This document shows positions 1 through 12,300 of a DNA stretch of 64,000 bases, piece after piece. Where the stretch lies: contig JACDQD010000004.1 in assembly GCA_019843655.1 (NCBI GenBank), positions 2,418,001 to 2,482,000 on the forward strand, given 5' to 3'. Both the position numbers and the translations under genes were made by a program. The stretch is from Lethocerus indicus (lineage: Eukaryota > Arthropoda > Insecta > Hemiptera > Belostomatidae). The notes beneath the pieces were generated by a model. It made no database searches, was not told the DNA's origin, and was given only the letters and a program-made list of their open reading frames with translations. The first letter of the stretch is position 1; each line of letters begins with the position of its first letter.

Positions 1-3000
1 GGGCCCTGAGCCTCCTACCGACGGTGGCCGAAAAAAATCGTCCGGGCGTGTACAATTTGTGGAACGTTATTTAAATATTTATTCGATTAAAGTATACAAT
101 TTAAGGAAAATTCCGAACCGTCTAACTCCTGCAGAATCCTTCGTGGTACATTTAACGCCCCACCTTGCTTCCCGATATAAATCCTTCCGTTCAAATCTAT
201 CCCACCGCTCTAACACTTCGATTCGACAGCTTGTGAGTTTGTGAGCTTTGTGATTGTAGTTTATAATGACTATTTATTTATACCGATAGAAACCGTCGGG
301 CGCGACATTACCGGCATGTCGACCCGAATTTCGTGCCCGTTTTTGTCGCATCCCATTTCGCTTAAGGGTAGAGGAATCGGTGGAGCAATTAGCGAATTCC
401 CCGTCGCGGTACACCGCTTCTTGTAAACGGCCAATTACGTCACCTAGGCAATCTTCGGGCGAGATCTGTGACGCGTCTAAGCCGCTCGGGATGAAAGCCG
501 AAAGGGTTGGCCCCGCCGCCGCACAAATGGCAATGGAATCGGCTCCCTCTATCAAGATCACCGAATTGTTTCTCGGCCGCGTTGCCACTCGCATATCGAG
601 TCCTTTTTTCCCTCTCCCCCCACTTTGTTCTGTCCTTACCCCGAGGTACGGCCTCAAAAGAGATGCCGGACTCAAATTCGGAAAAGATATTCCCAAGATA
701 TTTGCCGTTAAAAGATTTTCAATTTTATATAAAAATGAATGTATCTCATTGAAATATCAACACTTAGAGACCTGCACTTAACGCAAGAAATCGAGAGCGG
801 TAGTATTCCAAACAGTGGTGGCACCACCGATGGGGCATTTAAAATTGTACTGAAAAAATTTCTTTCGTCCAGACTCGAAACAAACTGCCGTTGGAAGATT
901 TATAAAAAGAGCGAAACCGTGTGAACATTTGATTGGCAATGTTGGCCGGAGGCGAGCTCTCTATTTGGGCGACGACAGTCTCAAGATTGGGCTAGTAGGC
1001 GGAAGAGGTTCGGCCGGTGTTTAACACCCGGTCATCATTTCCTTATAGAACGGCCGCTCCCTATAAAAGAGGCGAATTAGATTTTCATGAGCGCCCCCTC
1101 CACAAAGTCCCCCGGACCGTTTTATAACTCGAATTCCTTTCAGGATAAATGGCGGGCGGTGCCAAATCTTCTCTACCGGCGGCGGTGAGTGATTTTTGAA
1201 CACAGAGCGGTCGCCGGTAATGGCAAGGCGGGACCGGTACAAAATTAAACATTCTTACGGCGGTGATTGAAGGGCCATTCAACGCGCGGACGAATAAACC
1301 AAAAGTAAAGGGACGAAACGGGTCGTGCCAATTCACATTCTATTGTAATCAAATCATCTACATTTATTAATATTATTAAATAGTATTGTTTCGCTTCGGA
1401 GGAGCAAATAAGAATTAAGCTGAATTATTACATTTTCAGTTAATGGAAAACATCCATTCCAACTATCTACAGTTGGAAGTGTTTTTACCCATTCCTTCTG
1501 AGGCCTCTCGGTTTCAGAACTCTTGTCCAATTTTTGTTCGAGGCAACAACATTCTAGCGTAGATAGCCTTAAACGTTGTATTCTTCTGCGAGGTTTTGAT
1601 CAATGGTTTTGACCATTGGCGTTTCTATAACTACGGAGAGCGTTATTGCACTTGTTCGTATCTTTTAGCGTATGATGAATACGGTTGGCGTTGTCTAGGC
1701 GTGGGACGTCACTCGGGTTCAGTAACCGGCGTAGAGTAAAGGGCGGTCGTTTTTCCCCGCCTTCAGGGCGGTAAATTACCCGTTAACGGGGCCCCTTTCC
1801 TCGGGGTCTGGAGGTGGGAAAACTGTTGGGGTGTGCTGCCGGCGCGGAGCGTTATTGCCCCCGCGGTCTCTGGCGAAGAGGTCGAGGGAAAAGTAATGGG
1901 GTTTAATGAGGGCCGGGGTCGAAGGGTCGCCGCCGCCGCCGCCACCGGCCAGTGAAAATTATACGGGGGCCCCCCCGGCGCTAGAAAATTGAATCCCGGC
2001 CGCGTGACGAGCGGCTCGTTAGCGACCTGTGGGAACCGAACTGGAGCGATCCCGGCCCAACCGATACAAGATGGACGATATGGTAGTTATATAATATCGT
2101 CTATCCGTTTCCAAAGCGTCTAATTATCGGACCTGATTAGACTTGTATTATGGTTTTAAATTAGGTTACTAAATTATGACGGTTAAAATTACAGGTGCCC
2201 GTGGCAGACCGTTTTCATTCTTCTTCTCGATCATTTTAATTTTATAAGCTACTTAAACATATCTAGTTCATACTCGGAAGTACTGCCTTTAACGTGCTTA
2301 AAAACCGTATTTTTGTACAGCCTAATATAACTCTTATACAAAATTAGAGTAAAAGTATTTGGGATGATTAGGATAAGATCACGATTCCCTAGTAGGATTA
2401 TTTTATTTACATGCGCAAAGCCAGTATAATGGCTCTGGTTTCTGTCACTGGCTTCTTTATTTTATCGCGGTTTACTATTACTCGTTCTTACTTATTGTAC
2501 GTGTATCTGGAAGAGAATCGGCATCGCCGGATAACCAACGTTACACAACCGTCTGCCCAGTCATTGGGTAATTATGTATCTACAATAAAAGCGATTACAT
2601 ATAATAAGTAAAAAAACCAATTATTATAGCATTCAATTTCGAATACCTGATAATAGAAGAACGGAAATCAATTTGTAGCGGTCACCTTTAAATTCGAACT
2701 CTTCAATACGGTACTCTGATTCATCTGATGCTTGAATTGTTTTATAAAAATAAGAATAGTTTTATTTTTATTTTGTCTTATTTAAGTAATTATCGTTATC
2801 TCTGGCCAGTATACCACCGGTACAGCCAGTTAATAAGGTCTACATGTTTAATTAGTTGAAATAGGGAGGTGAACTCGTTAACCGGGCCGGTATACTCTCT
2901 GTCCGGGTATTTCGTTCCTGAATGACTCCTTATCGTCTAAGAGTGCGGTTATAACGCCGCCTCTCTCGACTGGTGGCCAGATGGACATATAATGAGAACA

Positions 3001-3492
3001 GTAATTTGAGCGGGTTAGGTATAACGAGTAATTGAAGGGGATGTTCTCAAGTAGCCGCCCAGACAGGGGTCGGACATAGTCCTAGTACAGCTATTCGACC
3101 CGCAGTTGAATTCTCCGCTGGCCGGATGGAATTTCTCTGGTGGGTTAACAATTTTTTAATTGTATAAAAGAAATCCTAAAACGAAATATACAGAACGCTC
3201 GTGTCGTATACTTTTACGACAAACCTCGCAGTAATGCAATAACTTTTCTTCGACACCAATTCAACCAATGCAGAAAAATCTTAGATTTGGTCCAGGGTAT
3301 CAACGGTAAGGGTGTCAACTTCCTTTTGAAAATCAAGTGCGTTACTTAGGTCGTGGAATTCACATACAAGACTCAAACATAGAGATAGTAGAGATTGTAC
3401 CATTGGATTTGGATTGTGGATGATTGTCTCGACAGGGGCAAATAAAAAAAAAGTCCGTGCGCGATATACCGTATAAAAGTTGAGTTTAGAGT
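1..3492. other. Non-coding stretch with one GC island
   Basis: I see no gene here. The stretch is AT-rich except for a GC-rich patch at about 1740-2060 that holds a short GCC repeat (1928-1943) and a run of CpG. A hairpin-forming segment lies at 1442-1493 and a smaller 7 bp stem at 1601-1618 (CAATGGT/ACCATTG, 4 nt loop). A match to the Su(H) consensus (TGTGGGAA) lies at 2028-2035, but such matches are not more common in the window than chance predicts. The open frames present are short, lack recognisable motifs and overlap on both strands. Confidence 0.6.
1442..1493. other. Imperfect hairpin (23 bp arms, 6 nt loop)
   Basis: The left arm 1442-1464 and the right arm 1471-1493 are inverted copies. 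The outer 5 and inner 8 positions pair perfectly, and in total about 17 of 23 positions match, around the loop ATCTAC. The size and loop resemble a short pre-miRNA hairpin or a tiny foldback repeat. I recognise no known mature miRNA in it. The structure is seen directly; any RNA function is speculation. Confidence 0.35.
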
Positions 3493-3734
3493 ACCTGTTT
3501 TGTGGTCTGCGATGGGTTGGAATAAAAGATAAACAACATTCTCGGAAACACAAGAACAAGACATATATACGCGCAAGACAACCATCGCAGTACAAGTGTC
3601 AGTGACAGTGCAGTGAGGATGCCCCAAAAAAGCATCCAAAGTGCCAAACACCGCAACTGAAGATGGCGAGCAGCCGAAACCGGTCTAGCAAAAGACAAAA
3701 CCAGCGAGATAGAAGAACACGAAATCTACGGTAT
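3493..3734. mobile_element. Foldback MITE copy 1 (diverged)
   Basis: The left end carries the family terminus, beginning CCTGTTTTGTGGTCTGCG just after a TA at 3492-3493, followed by GGGTTGGAATA. Much of the left arm is lost. The right arm (about 3592-3734) is well preserved. It runs through the shared inner segment (GTGACAGTGCAGTGAGGATG), then ACTGAAGATGGCGAGCAGCC and the AAACCGGTCTAGCAAAAGAC core, and ends near AATCTACGGTA. It has no coding capacity of its own. Family membership is clear from the near-identical segments at 5.6, 6.1, 9.3, 17.4 and 36.5 kb. Confidence 0.85.
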
Positions 3735-3741
3735 AATAGTT

Positions 3742-5495
3742 GAATTACACGAGCCAAATAACGCTTGTGACATTTTGTATTCAACTAAAAGCTAAGCCAC
3801 TCTTACTCTTCTTTTTCTTAAGGTTGGTGAGGTGGATGATATATTGTGTCGGAGGCCGTATTATCACAGCGAGGCCTTCAACACGTCCCACTCGGCGTTA
3901 AGTGATACCAGTCAGCGCGAACATTATCAACGGCCGGCCGGCCGAGACCAGAGTAATGGCCCTAATAGCGGCGGTTAAACACAGGGCCGGGGCCCTCTAA
4001 CTGAATATCTAGAGGCGGCCCTTCGTCGTTAGCCCCACGACCCCGTCTCTCTAAACAAAACGGATCATCATCCTAATATCCTATCAGCCCCCCCCTCCCC
4101 CGCCCACACCCCGCCCTCTGACCATTAGGACTCATAAAACTCCTACGATTTGATACGCGGCCCTTATTCCCGAAAATGTGGAGGAAAGACGGGGGGGGGA
4201 AGGGGAAGGTTTATTATTTTTTCTGTTTTCTCTCCTCCTCCCACGGTAACGGTACAAGTCGTAAATAAGGGGCCCCGGAGGAACAAAGCCGCCTCCCTCC
4301 CTCCCTCCATCACACGAACAAAACAGAACACAAACCGGCGGCAGTAAATGGGAATCGGAATGGGCCGCCCCATTCCCGAACGCCGAGTCTGCCCGTTCCA
4401 CCACTAATGTGCCCAAAATTGATGGGAAAAAAGTCCTACGGTCCTCTACCTTCTACCGAATGAATTTATTATTCAATGCGTCATATTATCGTACACAGAT
4501 CTGACCGTCGCGGACGGGCGGGAAATTTCACTTCTCGAGACGACGTATGATGCAATTTCAACGACAAGGTTGTTTTCTCCGATGTGTGTCACGTCTCCGA
4601 CCGAAATGTTCCGTCCCACTGGAAGAACATCAAATCGATTGCTTCAATATTCAGACAGCGGCGATTTTTCAATCCTCGGAAAAAAGGAACGATTCACGCG
4701 AAGAACGCGCACATCTTTCTCCGTGGTACAGTAAAAGGTTATTTGTGAAAAATTTGGTTGTTAGAGTGGGTGCGTTATATGTAACAATAGGATAGTAGTC
4801 TATGACTTTCATATGGAATTTGTAACCGTTATTGTTACTAATTCTAACAAACCATAAGGATTCGTATATTTCGGTATGTTTTATTCCCTTTGTCTTTCAA
4901 TGCTCAAGTTCTAAAAATCTTTCATACTCCGAACACGGGGTAAAAATCAATTGAAACATTTCGCGCAACATTCCGTCCGTTACTACATCTAATTTCAGAC
5001 CTGCGAGTACCAGGAATACCTGCTTATATCGATTTGCATAGAGGTTTAATAAATTAAATGTCCAAGAGCGTTTTATATGACATTCATTGAGCGTACAGCC
5101 GGTATGTTGTACGCAGCTTACACCTACCTAGCGTCCCCGATATAACCCGGGGCAGACCCGCAGGTGTCGGAGGGGGCCCGCCGCTCTTCGGAATTTCCCA
5201 ATTGACGAATTCCACCTGCGTTTTATCCGCACTTATTGCGTGCGTCTTGTGCACACCGGCGGAGTGGGTCGGCCGCGACCACCTTGTCGAACGGAACACT
5301 ATAACAGACGTAGGTCCTCTAGGCAGCCACCGCCAGTGCAGTACCACTCCAGTAGTAGCACAGCCCGTATCCCACATTTGCCGCAAGGTGAGCCCACCAT
5401 CCAATCACTGTATCATTTTAAACTTACTACAATATACTCGGATATCAATCGAAGTTGAATCTTCGGTTCGCAAAGGACAATTATCCGTTCAACAT
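3742..5495. other. Non-coding stretch, GC-rich patches
   Basis: No gene is recognised. The part at 3880-4420 is GC-rich and includes overlapping CCGGCCGG palindromes near 3930-3945 and purine- and pyrimidine-rich runs at 4088-4110 and 4190-4215. A second GC-rich part at 5100-5400 holds two GCAGGTG E-boxes 53 bp apart on opposite strands (5160 and 5213). Frames of 80-160 codons occur here, but the longest begins at TTG and runs on into the adjacent transposon, so I treat it as spurious. Confidence 0.55.
5160..5167 (+). promoter_or_regulatory. Putative proneural-type E-box
   Basis: This is an exact GCAGGTGT, the form preferred by Achaete-Scute/Daughterless heterodimers in insects. A second core, CACCTGC, lies at 5213-5219 on the other strand. 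CAGGTG is also bound by Snail/Scratch and ZEB-type zinc fingers, so the factor cannot be assigned from sequence. Confidence 0.3.
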
Positions 5496-5766
5496 ACCTG
5501 TTTTGTGGTCTGCGAAGGGTTGGCGTACCGTACATTTCGTGTGTTTCCGTCTCCTCTCGCCGGTTCGGTCCTTTCCTTGACCGGTTTCGGCTGTTCGCCA
5601 TCTTCAGTAGCGGTGTTAGTCACTGTTGGCACTTTGGATGTCTTTCGCGCATCCTCACTGCACTGTCACTTGTACGGTGACTGAAAAATATCCGAAGTGT
5701 CAAAAGTGACTCTAACACAGCTACCTGAAGATGGCGAGCAGCCGAAACCGGTCTAACAAAATCTAG
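5496..5766. mobile_element. Foldback MITE copy 2 (best left arm)
   Basis: This copy has the most complete left arm in the window. It starts after TA at 5495-5496, then has the terminus, the CTCCTCTCGCCGGTTCGG block, the ACCGGTTTCGGCTG block, CCATCTTCAGTAGCGGTG and the inner segment with GCATCCTCACTGCACTGTCACTT. The inverted right arm (from about 5679) resumes with AAGTGACTCTAACACAGC and TGAAGATGGCGAGCAGCC and breaks off in GGTCTAACAAAATCTAG. The right terminus is missing. The copy shows that each arm of the ancestral element was about 190 bp. Confidence 0.9.
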
Positions 5767-6032
5767 GGGACAATTATTCAGTCTCTTTTTTGAGTGCATT
5801 CGAAATGTAAATATTGACCAGGAAATCTTAATGTAATAAAAATCTTAGGAGTATAAATATTTTGATTATTGTCCGCGTATTATGAAGACAATAAGGGAAT
5901 AAATTTTATTTTATAAACTCCCATATAGAATTTTCTGTGTTGAAACTTGAAAGTTAGAAAGACACTTTTCAATGTGCAGCTCCCCCTACGGCCACTACTC
6001 CGTAAAAAAACAAACCAGATAATTTGATATAG

Positions 6033-6288
6033 CTGTTTTGTGGTCTGCGAGGGGTTGGAATACTGTAGGTTCGTGATGTTTCTGTCTCCTCTCGCCGGTT
6101 TGGTCTTTCGCTAGACCGGTTTCGGCTGCACAGTACATGTGAAAGTGACAGTGCAGTGAGGATGCCCAAAAACATCCAAAGTGCTAACAGTGACTAACAC
6201 AGCGCTACTGAAGATGGCGAGCAGCCGAAACCGGTCTAGCAAAAGACCAAACCGGCGAGAGGTGACAGAAACATCACGAACCTACAGT
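6033..6288. mobile_element. Foldback MITE copy 3 with 67 bp inverted repeat
   Basis: Positions 6062-6128 and 6222-6288 are near-perfect inverted copies. The first runs from ACTGTAGGTTCGTG to CGGTTTCGGCTG and the second is its complement with only a few mismatches, so a transcript or single strand could fold into a long hairpin. The centre (6129-6221) holds the inner segment in one orientation only. The left terminus (CTGTTTTGTGGTCTGCG) is present next to TA; the right terminus is absent. A 12 bp direct repeat lies just outside (6012-6023 and 6289-6300). Confidence 0.92.
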
Positions 6289-6300
6289 AAACCAGATAAT

Positions 6301-9276
6301 GTTGTATACTCACGTAATCGGGAATTATTAATATTTAAGAATTTCTTCTGTCAAACAGCTTTTGTATTAGGTATTTGGTATTTTTTGTAATATTCCCGGT
6401 TTCGGCCCGCTACCGACGGCGGTGAAAATCCGAAACGTCCGCAAAACTCTGTTTTCGCCACTTTGAAAAATAAATAACGCAATTTGTCCCGCTTTTTGTG
6501 TTTATTGTAAACTGGAGGGGAAAATCCGGGTGGCGGTGCCAAATAATAAATTATCGCATCGATTTATACCGCGTAACAGCCCGAGTTGGATCGACAGTCG
6601 GACTTGGAAAGACTGATCGAACCTGCCGACTGGAGGGGTACACCTGTCCGATTTATAATATATTATTTGTACAATAGGAGGTTGAGGTATAGGCGCCGAT
6701 TGAAATATATATACATGTATAGGAGGAGGTCGGCCGGCCGGATGAGTGATGAGGGGGGGTCCTGGCGGTCCATCAGGGGCCCAAAGCGGCGCCTGCGATG
6801 CCGCCACTTCAACTATATACAGACGGCTCAATTCGTCTCCGCTCACATTATTAATGTTCCCGTCTGTTTCTACAGTCAATCATAAGCACCGTACCGCCTT
6901 TTATTTAATTACGGCCCCGAATGGTCGTCAGCCCGTCGCGTCCGCCTCCAAGTATATTAGGATGTAGATTTATTTCACCTCGATTGAATGCTTTAAAACA
7001 AAGAAGGGGGGGGGAGATTTTTCCGCCTTCACTCCTTCAATACTCTTTCAATACCATTTGGGCGTTAGGTTGGAAGGACGTGTCAGTGTATTAATTGGAT
7101 AATTTAATTCGATTTTGAAGTTATTTATGTCCTGTCGCGTGGTTCCGAGGACGAAGTCAATTATCGTAATAGAATAGTCGAAGGAATGGAATCAAACCTG
7201 GTACTATCGGAGTTGGAAAAAGGTGAATTTTTATTCTGGGCACAGTCCTTCTGCCGAATAACGGATGTTTCAGGTTTTCCCCCCAGCGTACGTTAAGAGC
7301 GCGAGAGTCAAATTCATCCGATAGTTTATTGGCAAGCGCCGCCGCCCTGGATGTCTTCACCGGGGAGTATCCCGGGCAGTTCGCAGTACCGCTGAGGTGT
7401 CGGCCTTCGGTCCGGTTAAACGTCGGTCCGAGTCGACGAGATCGGTATCTCGTCTCGGAATTATCTAGCGCGGTGGAAACGGAGCGGAGCCGTGGAAGAA
7501 AAAGAGAAATAGATAGGGGGACAGTGACAAAAAGTAAGAGAACACTACGAGGATATAAATGCAATGGGGGAGAAAGTAAAAATGTAGGGGGAGGAACGGG
7601 TTTTATAAAGAACGGTTCGGTGGCAGGTGAGTCTCGATAAGATCGGAGTACCCGGTCGCCGGCTCACTCGCCCGATCTGCTCCAATTCTGGAACTACGTT
7701 CGGAGCCTTGACATTTCGGTTTCTGAAGAACTGGACGGGCGTTTAAGAGGGGAAAAAAAGAGAGAAAAACTAGCGCGCCACATTTGAAAACGAGAAAAAT
7801 TTCTGGATCCGCCCCGCTCTGAATTTTGCATTTCGAACTTGCCGACTGTCGGCTAATCCGGGTAACTCCCTGAACCTGAAGTGGCCCGGCTACGGTGGAA
7901 CTAAATTACTATTACAATTTTTTAATTATTGTGACGGTTCTTCCGAAAACATTTTGAAAAAAAGTTTCGAATACTAACTGGCCTTTGAAAACATTTTGAA
8001 AATTTTAAGAATACGCCTAGAGAAGAGGCTTTTGCATAATATCGATAGTGCCTGTATTCAAATCAATTTTCTTCTATCTCGAAAGATCCCCCCCAGTTAT
8101 TTTAAAACGTTTATAGAGCAATAGCGCAGAGTTATTCCGAAATTAATCAGGGATGCGCAGAGAAGGCGTTGGCAACTCGGGTGCATTGCAATGTATGTGT
8201 AAATTTGTATGAAGCTCAATAATTATTGAGATTATTATGTTATGCTTATAACATTGAAAGAATAAGGTAAGAAAAGGAAAGGAGATATGAAGAGTAGGAG
8301 AAAAATTGGCATGTTTTTCTTATGTACTTTGGCTTCTAAGGATTTTTTTTATTAATTTTTGACTCGTTCGAAAAAACGGCTGGATCGAACGATCCGTTCA
8401 CTTCTGAGACTCGCACATCTGTAACCGATCGTACTAAATACAGGCGGTGACGATTCGAGTTTAATCGAGTAACCGGCGTTATCGATGCCCGCGCCGACTT
8501 ATCCGATAAACGTATCCGAGAACCGACCGAATTATTTACCGTTGGCATAAATTGGAAATTGCCGATGGTATTCGCGATATACGAGTTTAATTTATCGGTA
8601 CCGGGGGGGGGGGGGTAAAATCGATGGCGTTTAAGGCTCGATGAAGATTCTCGGATAATCGGAGCTGAAAGTTTATTTGAAACCGTTCAACTAATTAGAC
8701 CGATTTCCACCGGTCCCGACCCGTCTGGCCGATGGGGTGGCGGTGGGGTGGGGGTTGGAGGGCTTTCGGACAATTTGAATAAATGAATTCGGAATCCGTT
8801 TCGATTTCGTTTTTATCTGATCTGAGTTCGCGCGTTCGTTTCACCGCCGATCAGGATTTTTATTGGGCGCCCCTTATCCGAACCCCGTTTACGACGGAAT
8901 TCAAATTCTTCGGGGCTACCCGATTTTTTTCCCCGATATGCTAATCTCGATGGCTTATATTGTCGCGCCTATAGACGCGGAAGCCGGGGCTTATACAACG
9001 ACCTGGCACTCCGTTCTGTGTCCTCTCCGATTACGATCGGTTATTTCGTATAAAATTTACATACATCGACAGAAATCGGCGCGTTTAGAAATGGGAAAAG
9101 TGATTGGCGACTGGTACTTTTAGCCGATCGTCTTCTCCGGTAAACGGAGCTAATAGACAGGTATCAATGCAGCGGAGAAAATAACTGCCTGCGTTTTTTC
9201 TCGTTTTTGCTACTATAATACACTATTGTTGGCATCTTAAAGCTGTTTCTTCTTGTTTAACCGGCAAACAAGATTT
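6301..9276. other. Non-coding stretch
   Basis: No gene is recognised. Items present are a GC-rich patch with GGCCGGCCGG at about 6730, one GCAGGTG core at 7623-7629, a 16 bp direct repeat GAAAACATTTTGAAAA at 7945-7960 and 7987-8002, a 6 bp-arm stem GGATCG/CGATCC at about 8391, and 13 consecutive G at 8603-8615. Frames of up to 135 codons on both strands at 7157-7640 overlap each other and match nothing I know. Confidence 0.55.
8603..8615 (+). repeat. Poly(G) run, 13 nt
   Basis: Thirteen consecutive G residues lie between GGTACC and TAAAATCG. Long mononucleotide G runs recur in this window (29609, 47100 as C, 49594, 51183). Confidence 0.95.
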
Positions 9277-9391
9277 AACATCCAAACCGGCAAAAGTGAC
9301 TAACACCGCTACTGAAGATGGCGAGCGGCCGAAACCGGTCTAGCAAAAGACCAAACCGGCGAGAGGAGACAAAAACACACGAAATCCACGC
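9277..9391. mobile_element. Foldback MITE copy 4 (single right arm)
   Basis: Only one arm is present. It starts in the inner segment (AACATCCAAA), continues with AGTGACTAACACCGCTACTG, AAGATGGCGAGCGGCCG and the AAACCGGTCTAGCAAAAGAC core, and ends at GAAATCCACG. No opposite arm is seen upstream within several hundred bases, so this is a solo arm or a deletion derivative. Confidence 0.88.
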
Positions 9392-12300
9392 TGTTTTTTT
9401 TCGTTGCCGAGCCATGTCAATGAATTAAAAGTGAAATTGGCCTACCGCAGTCTCAAGTACTGTTTATCATTATAATTTCATTAATGCATTCATAGTTTGA
9501 GCATTTCGCTATATATCCGCTCTTCAACCACCGTAATCGAGCGTGATGAACGTCCAACACTTATATATATGTATTTATATAAAAGTATGACAAAATGGGC
9601 TTCCAATTGTTTTCCTGGCTTCATTTACTGCCAAACTATAGAAATATAAACCTAATTAGTAGCGTAGTCTAATTTTTACTTGCTTGGGGTGTGTTTGAAA
9701 AAGCGTTGATATCAGAAAAATATTATGTATCGGTTCGTAGCTCGCGAATTTTTATATTTTATATTAAAAAAAAGCCCATATATTATACCAGATATTAATG
9801 TTGCGTTCTACAGCCGATGTCGATCTCTACAATGTGTGATTACAGATAGAATTTCGAGTGTATGAACTCTCCGGATATCTAAATATCTGAATTAAGAACC
9901 AGTCGATGTCGATTATGACGTGAACGCATATTAAATACAATTGAGAAAGACAAGAATTAAAAGACGATGACGACATAGAAATTATTCTAAATAACAAGAT
10001 GGATAATATCGCGACATTAATTGATCGCGCGATAATAGTATTTCACGAATCGCACGAGGCGTTTAGCATCGAGAATATTTCAAGTGTGGCGTATTCGAAA
10101 GCTTTCAAGATGTGTATCGAGATTTTGAAATATTGCAGCTCCGGTTGGGGTTCAGTTGCAGTTGGATGGATTTCGGACGCTTCGTACTAATTCAGTTGCG
10201 TCATCTCTGAGATTTAGAAAAACCTCCTCTCGTCTTTCACAGATGGTATCTGCTGTTTGGAGCGGGTCCCACAGCGCTCTCACGTTAAATACCGAGGAGG
10301 GCGGGGCGGGGGGGGGCCCTCCCTTCAATAAGGTAATCTCTGTTTGTTTTCCCGGCGGGGGAAATTACAGGTTGTGGGCGCGATAGGACACGCCGTCGGC
10401 CTAATAAGCGATGGAAAAGATCCGAGATCCTTATTTAGGGGGCCGATTCGAACGTGGCCCGGGGTTTTTTCCTATCAGAGGAATACAACCCGTTAATGGG
10501 GGCCTCCAGCCCCCCAGTGTTTCGCTCACAATAATCACGGGCTCTCGTTTCGAGATGCCGCGATGCCGCCGTTCATATTATTCCCTCCTATCAACTACTA
10601 TCTTCAGTAATGTAATTTATTTCGCTCCAAACGTAAAATTTACTTTTCTGTCTTCATAACGCCTGTAATTCGATGGATGTATAATCATTGCATCGAAGTA
10701 GCGGGAGACCATATTTTCCCTTTTGCTTTTTCTAAGGCAGCAACCGTCAGTAAGTTAGTGAGGCTGTTTCCACCGTAATTCTGACAAAATTACATATTAC
10801 GTAATTGTTGCGCGTTTATTGTAAGTTTTAAAGTTGGGGAAAGTCCGCGAAGAAGTACGGGAACGCGAATTTACAACTGTTTTAAAGCTGAATCCTGTCC
10901 AACGCCAAGGATACGTTTTCAAATACCAGCGTAAATTTGGTCAACATTCGGCTATATAAACAATTTCGTATTGCAGTTAACAATAAGTAGAAATGTCGAA
11001 CACGATAGAGTTTGTTTATGTTAAATACAGTTCAAATATAATGTTCTGTAAAGGTTTAAAATAACAGTCATACATTGTACACATTTTAGATTTCATACAC
11101 GTATTATTGTTCTATGCACGTAGTTTTTTTTATGTTTCAATTCGACGGTCGCTTTCAAGGCGATTCGGTGCCGCGCAGAAGTCATTTTATATTTGGGCGT
11201 GTCCGATAAAGTTTCAACCTTGTCTCCCATTGGTCTGAAAATCGGTACGGCCATCCTCGGCGGTCCGATTTCTAACCGATACAGCCGGAAACGATCGAGC
11301 GTGACCTCAAAATGGTGTAATAATTTAACCGGTTGCGGTTGAATCGACCTTCGTCCGACGTCTGGCCGGCTCAAGGACCGTGGCGGTGTTGGACTGTCGC
11401 CATAGTCAAACTGACGCATATAGTACCCAAAAGTACGAAACAAAGTTTTCCAATTGTTTCCTGTATATTTTATGTATTGAAACATGCGAATTCTATCGAA
11501 AATTACTGCAACAATACGTGGAATTAACTATGAGAGGCGAAACATATCACAGGCTTCCTCCAGCTTTCTTTACTGGACTATAAAAGAATATTAAACGGTG
11601 AATCAATTCTAACTCTCTCTAATCTCTGTTTTGATGAGTATATTGTTGGGGCGAATTCACGATGAATTTTCGATTAAGTGGACGTTGAAATTAATTGTTT
11701 CGTCATCTTTTAGCAAAACCATTTGTTTCGCTTAATCTTTATTTCTCATCTCAGTACAATTCATACAGCGTACAAATTTCGTAGTACAAAATGCTGATGA
11801 CATTTTAATTATACAATTGATTTACAATTCTGTCTGTGTATAATTTGCAATTCGGGTTTATCGGGAATTCGAAACAGGAATTTATTATCAAGTGAATTTA
11901 TAAATTAATTATACTCTCGATCAAGTTCTCAGCAGTGATCACCGATAACGTTATTTATCACTTCGATTGAAATTCGCGGGCCGGTAATTAAGGCGCAATA
12001 AGAGAAAATTACAAATAGAAGAGTTTCGGCGCCGCGAGCTCCAGTAATGGACCCGGCGCAGGTTATGCAGTCCGGCATTGCCGGTGGGTTGTGCGGGCGT
12101 CGCATAACTCGAAGGGGCCTCGTACCAACAATTCTACTTCCGATTGGCGTATAAGGTTAATAACATTATAAAAAATTACGAAATTGCTTGAAATATTGAA
12201 AAATAAACACTAAGGTTCTCGAAACGCGGGAAGTTATTTTTTGAACGGCTGCACCACGAAGCGCATATCTGCACTGTATTCGAAAATGGTATCTTGAACG

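Noticed and set aside
5202..5684. 160-codon frame with a signal-peptide-like start
   Set aside because: It begins at TTG, not ATG, and its second half is MITE sequence.
6181..6390. Recurring peptide SSRNRSSKRPNRREETETSRTY in several frames
   Set aside because: It is the translation of the foldback element's right arm, not a protein family; frames are broken differently in each copy.
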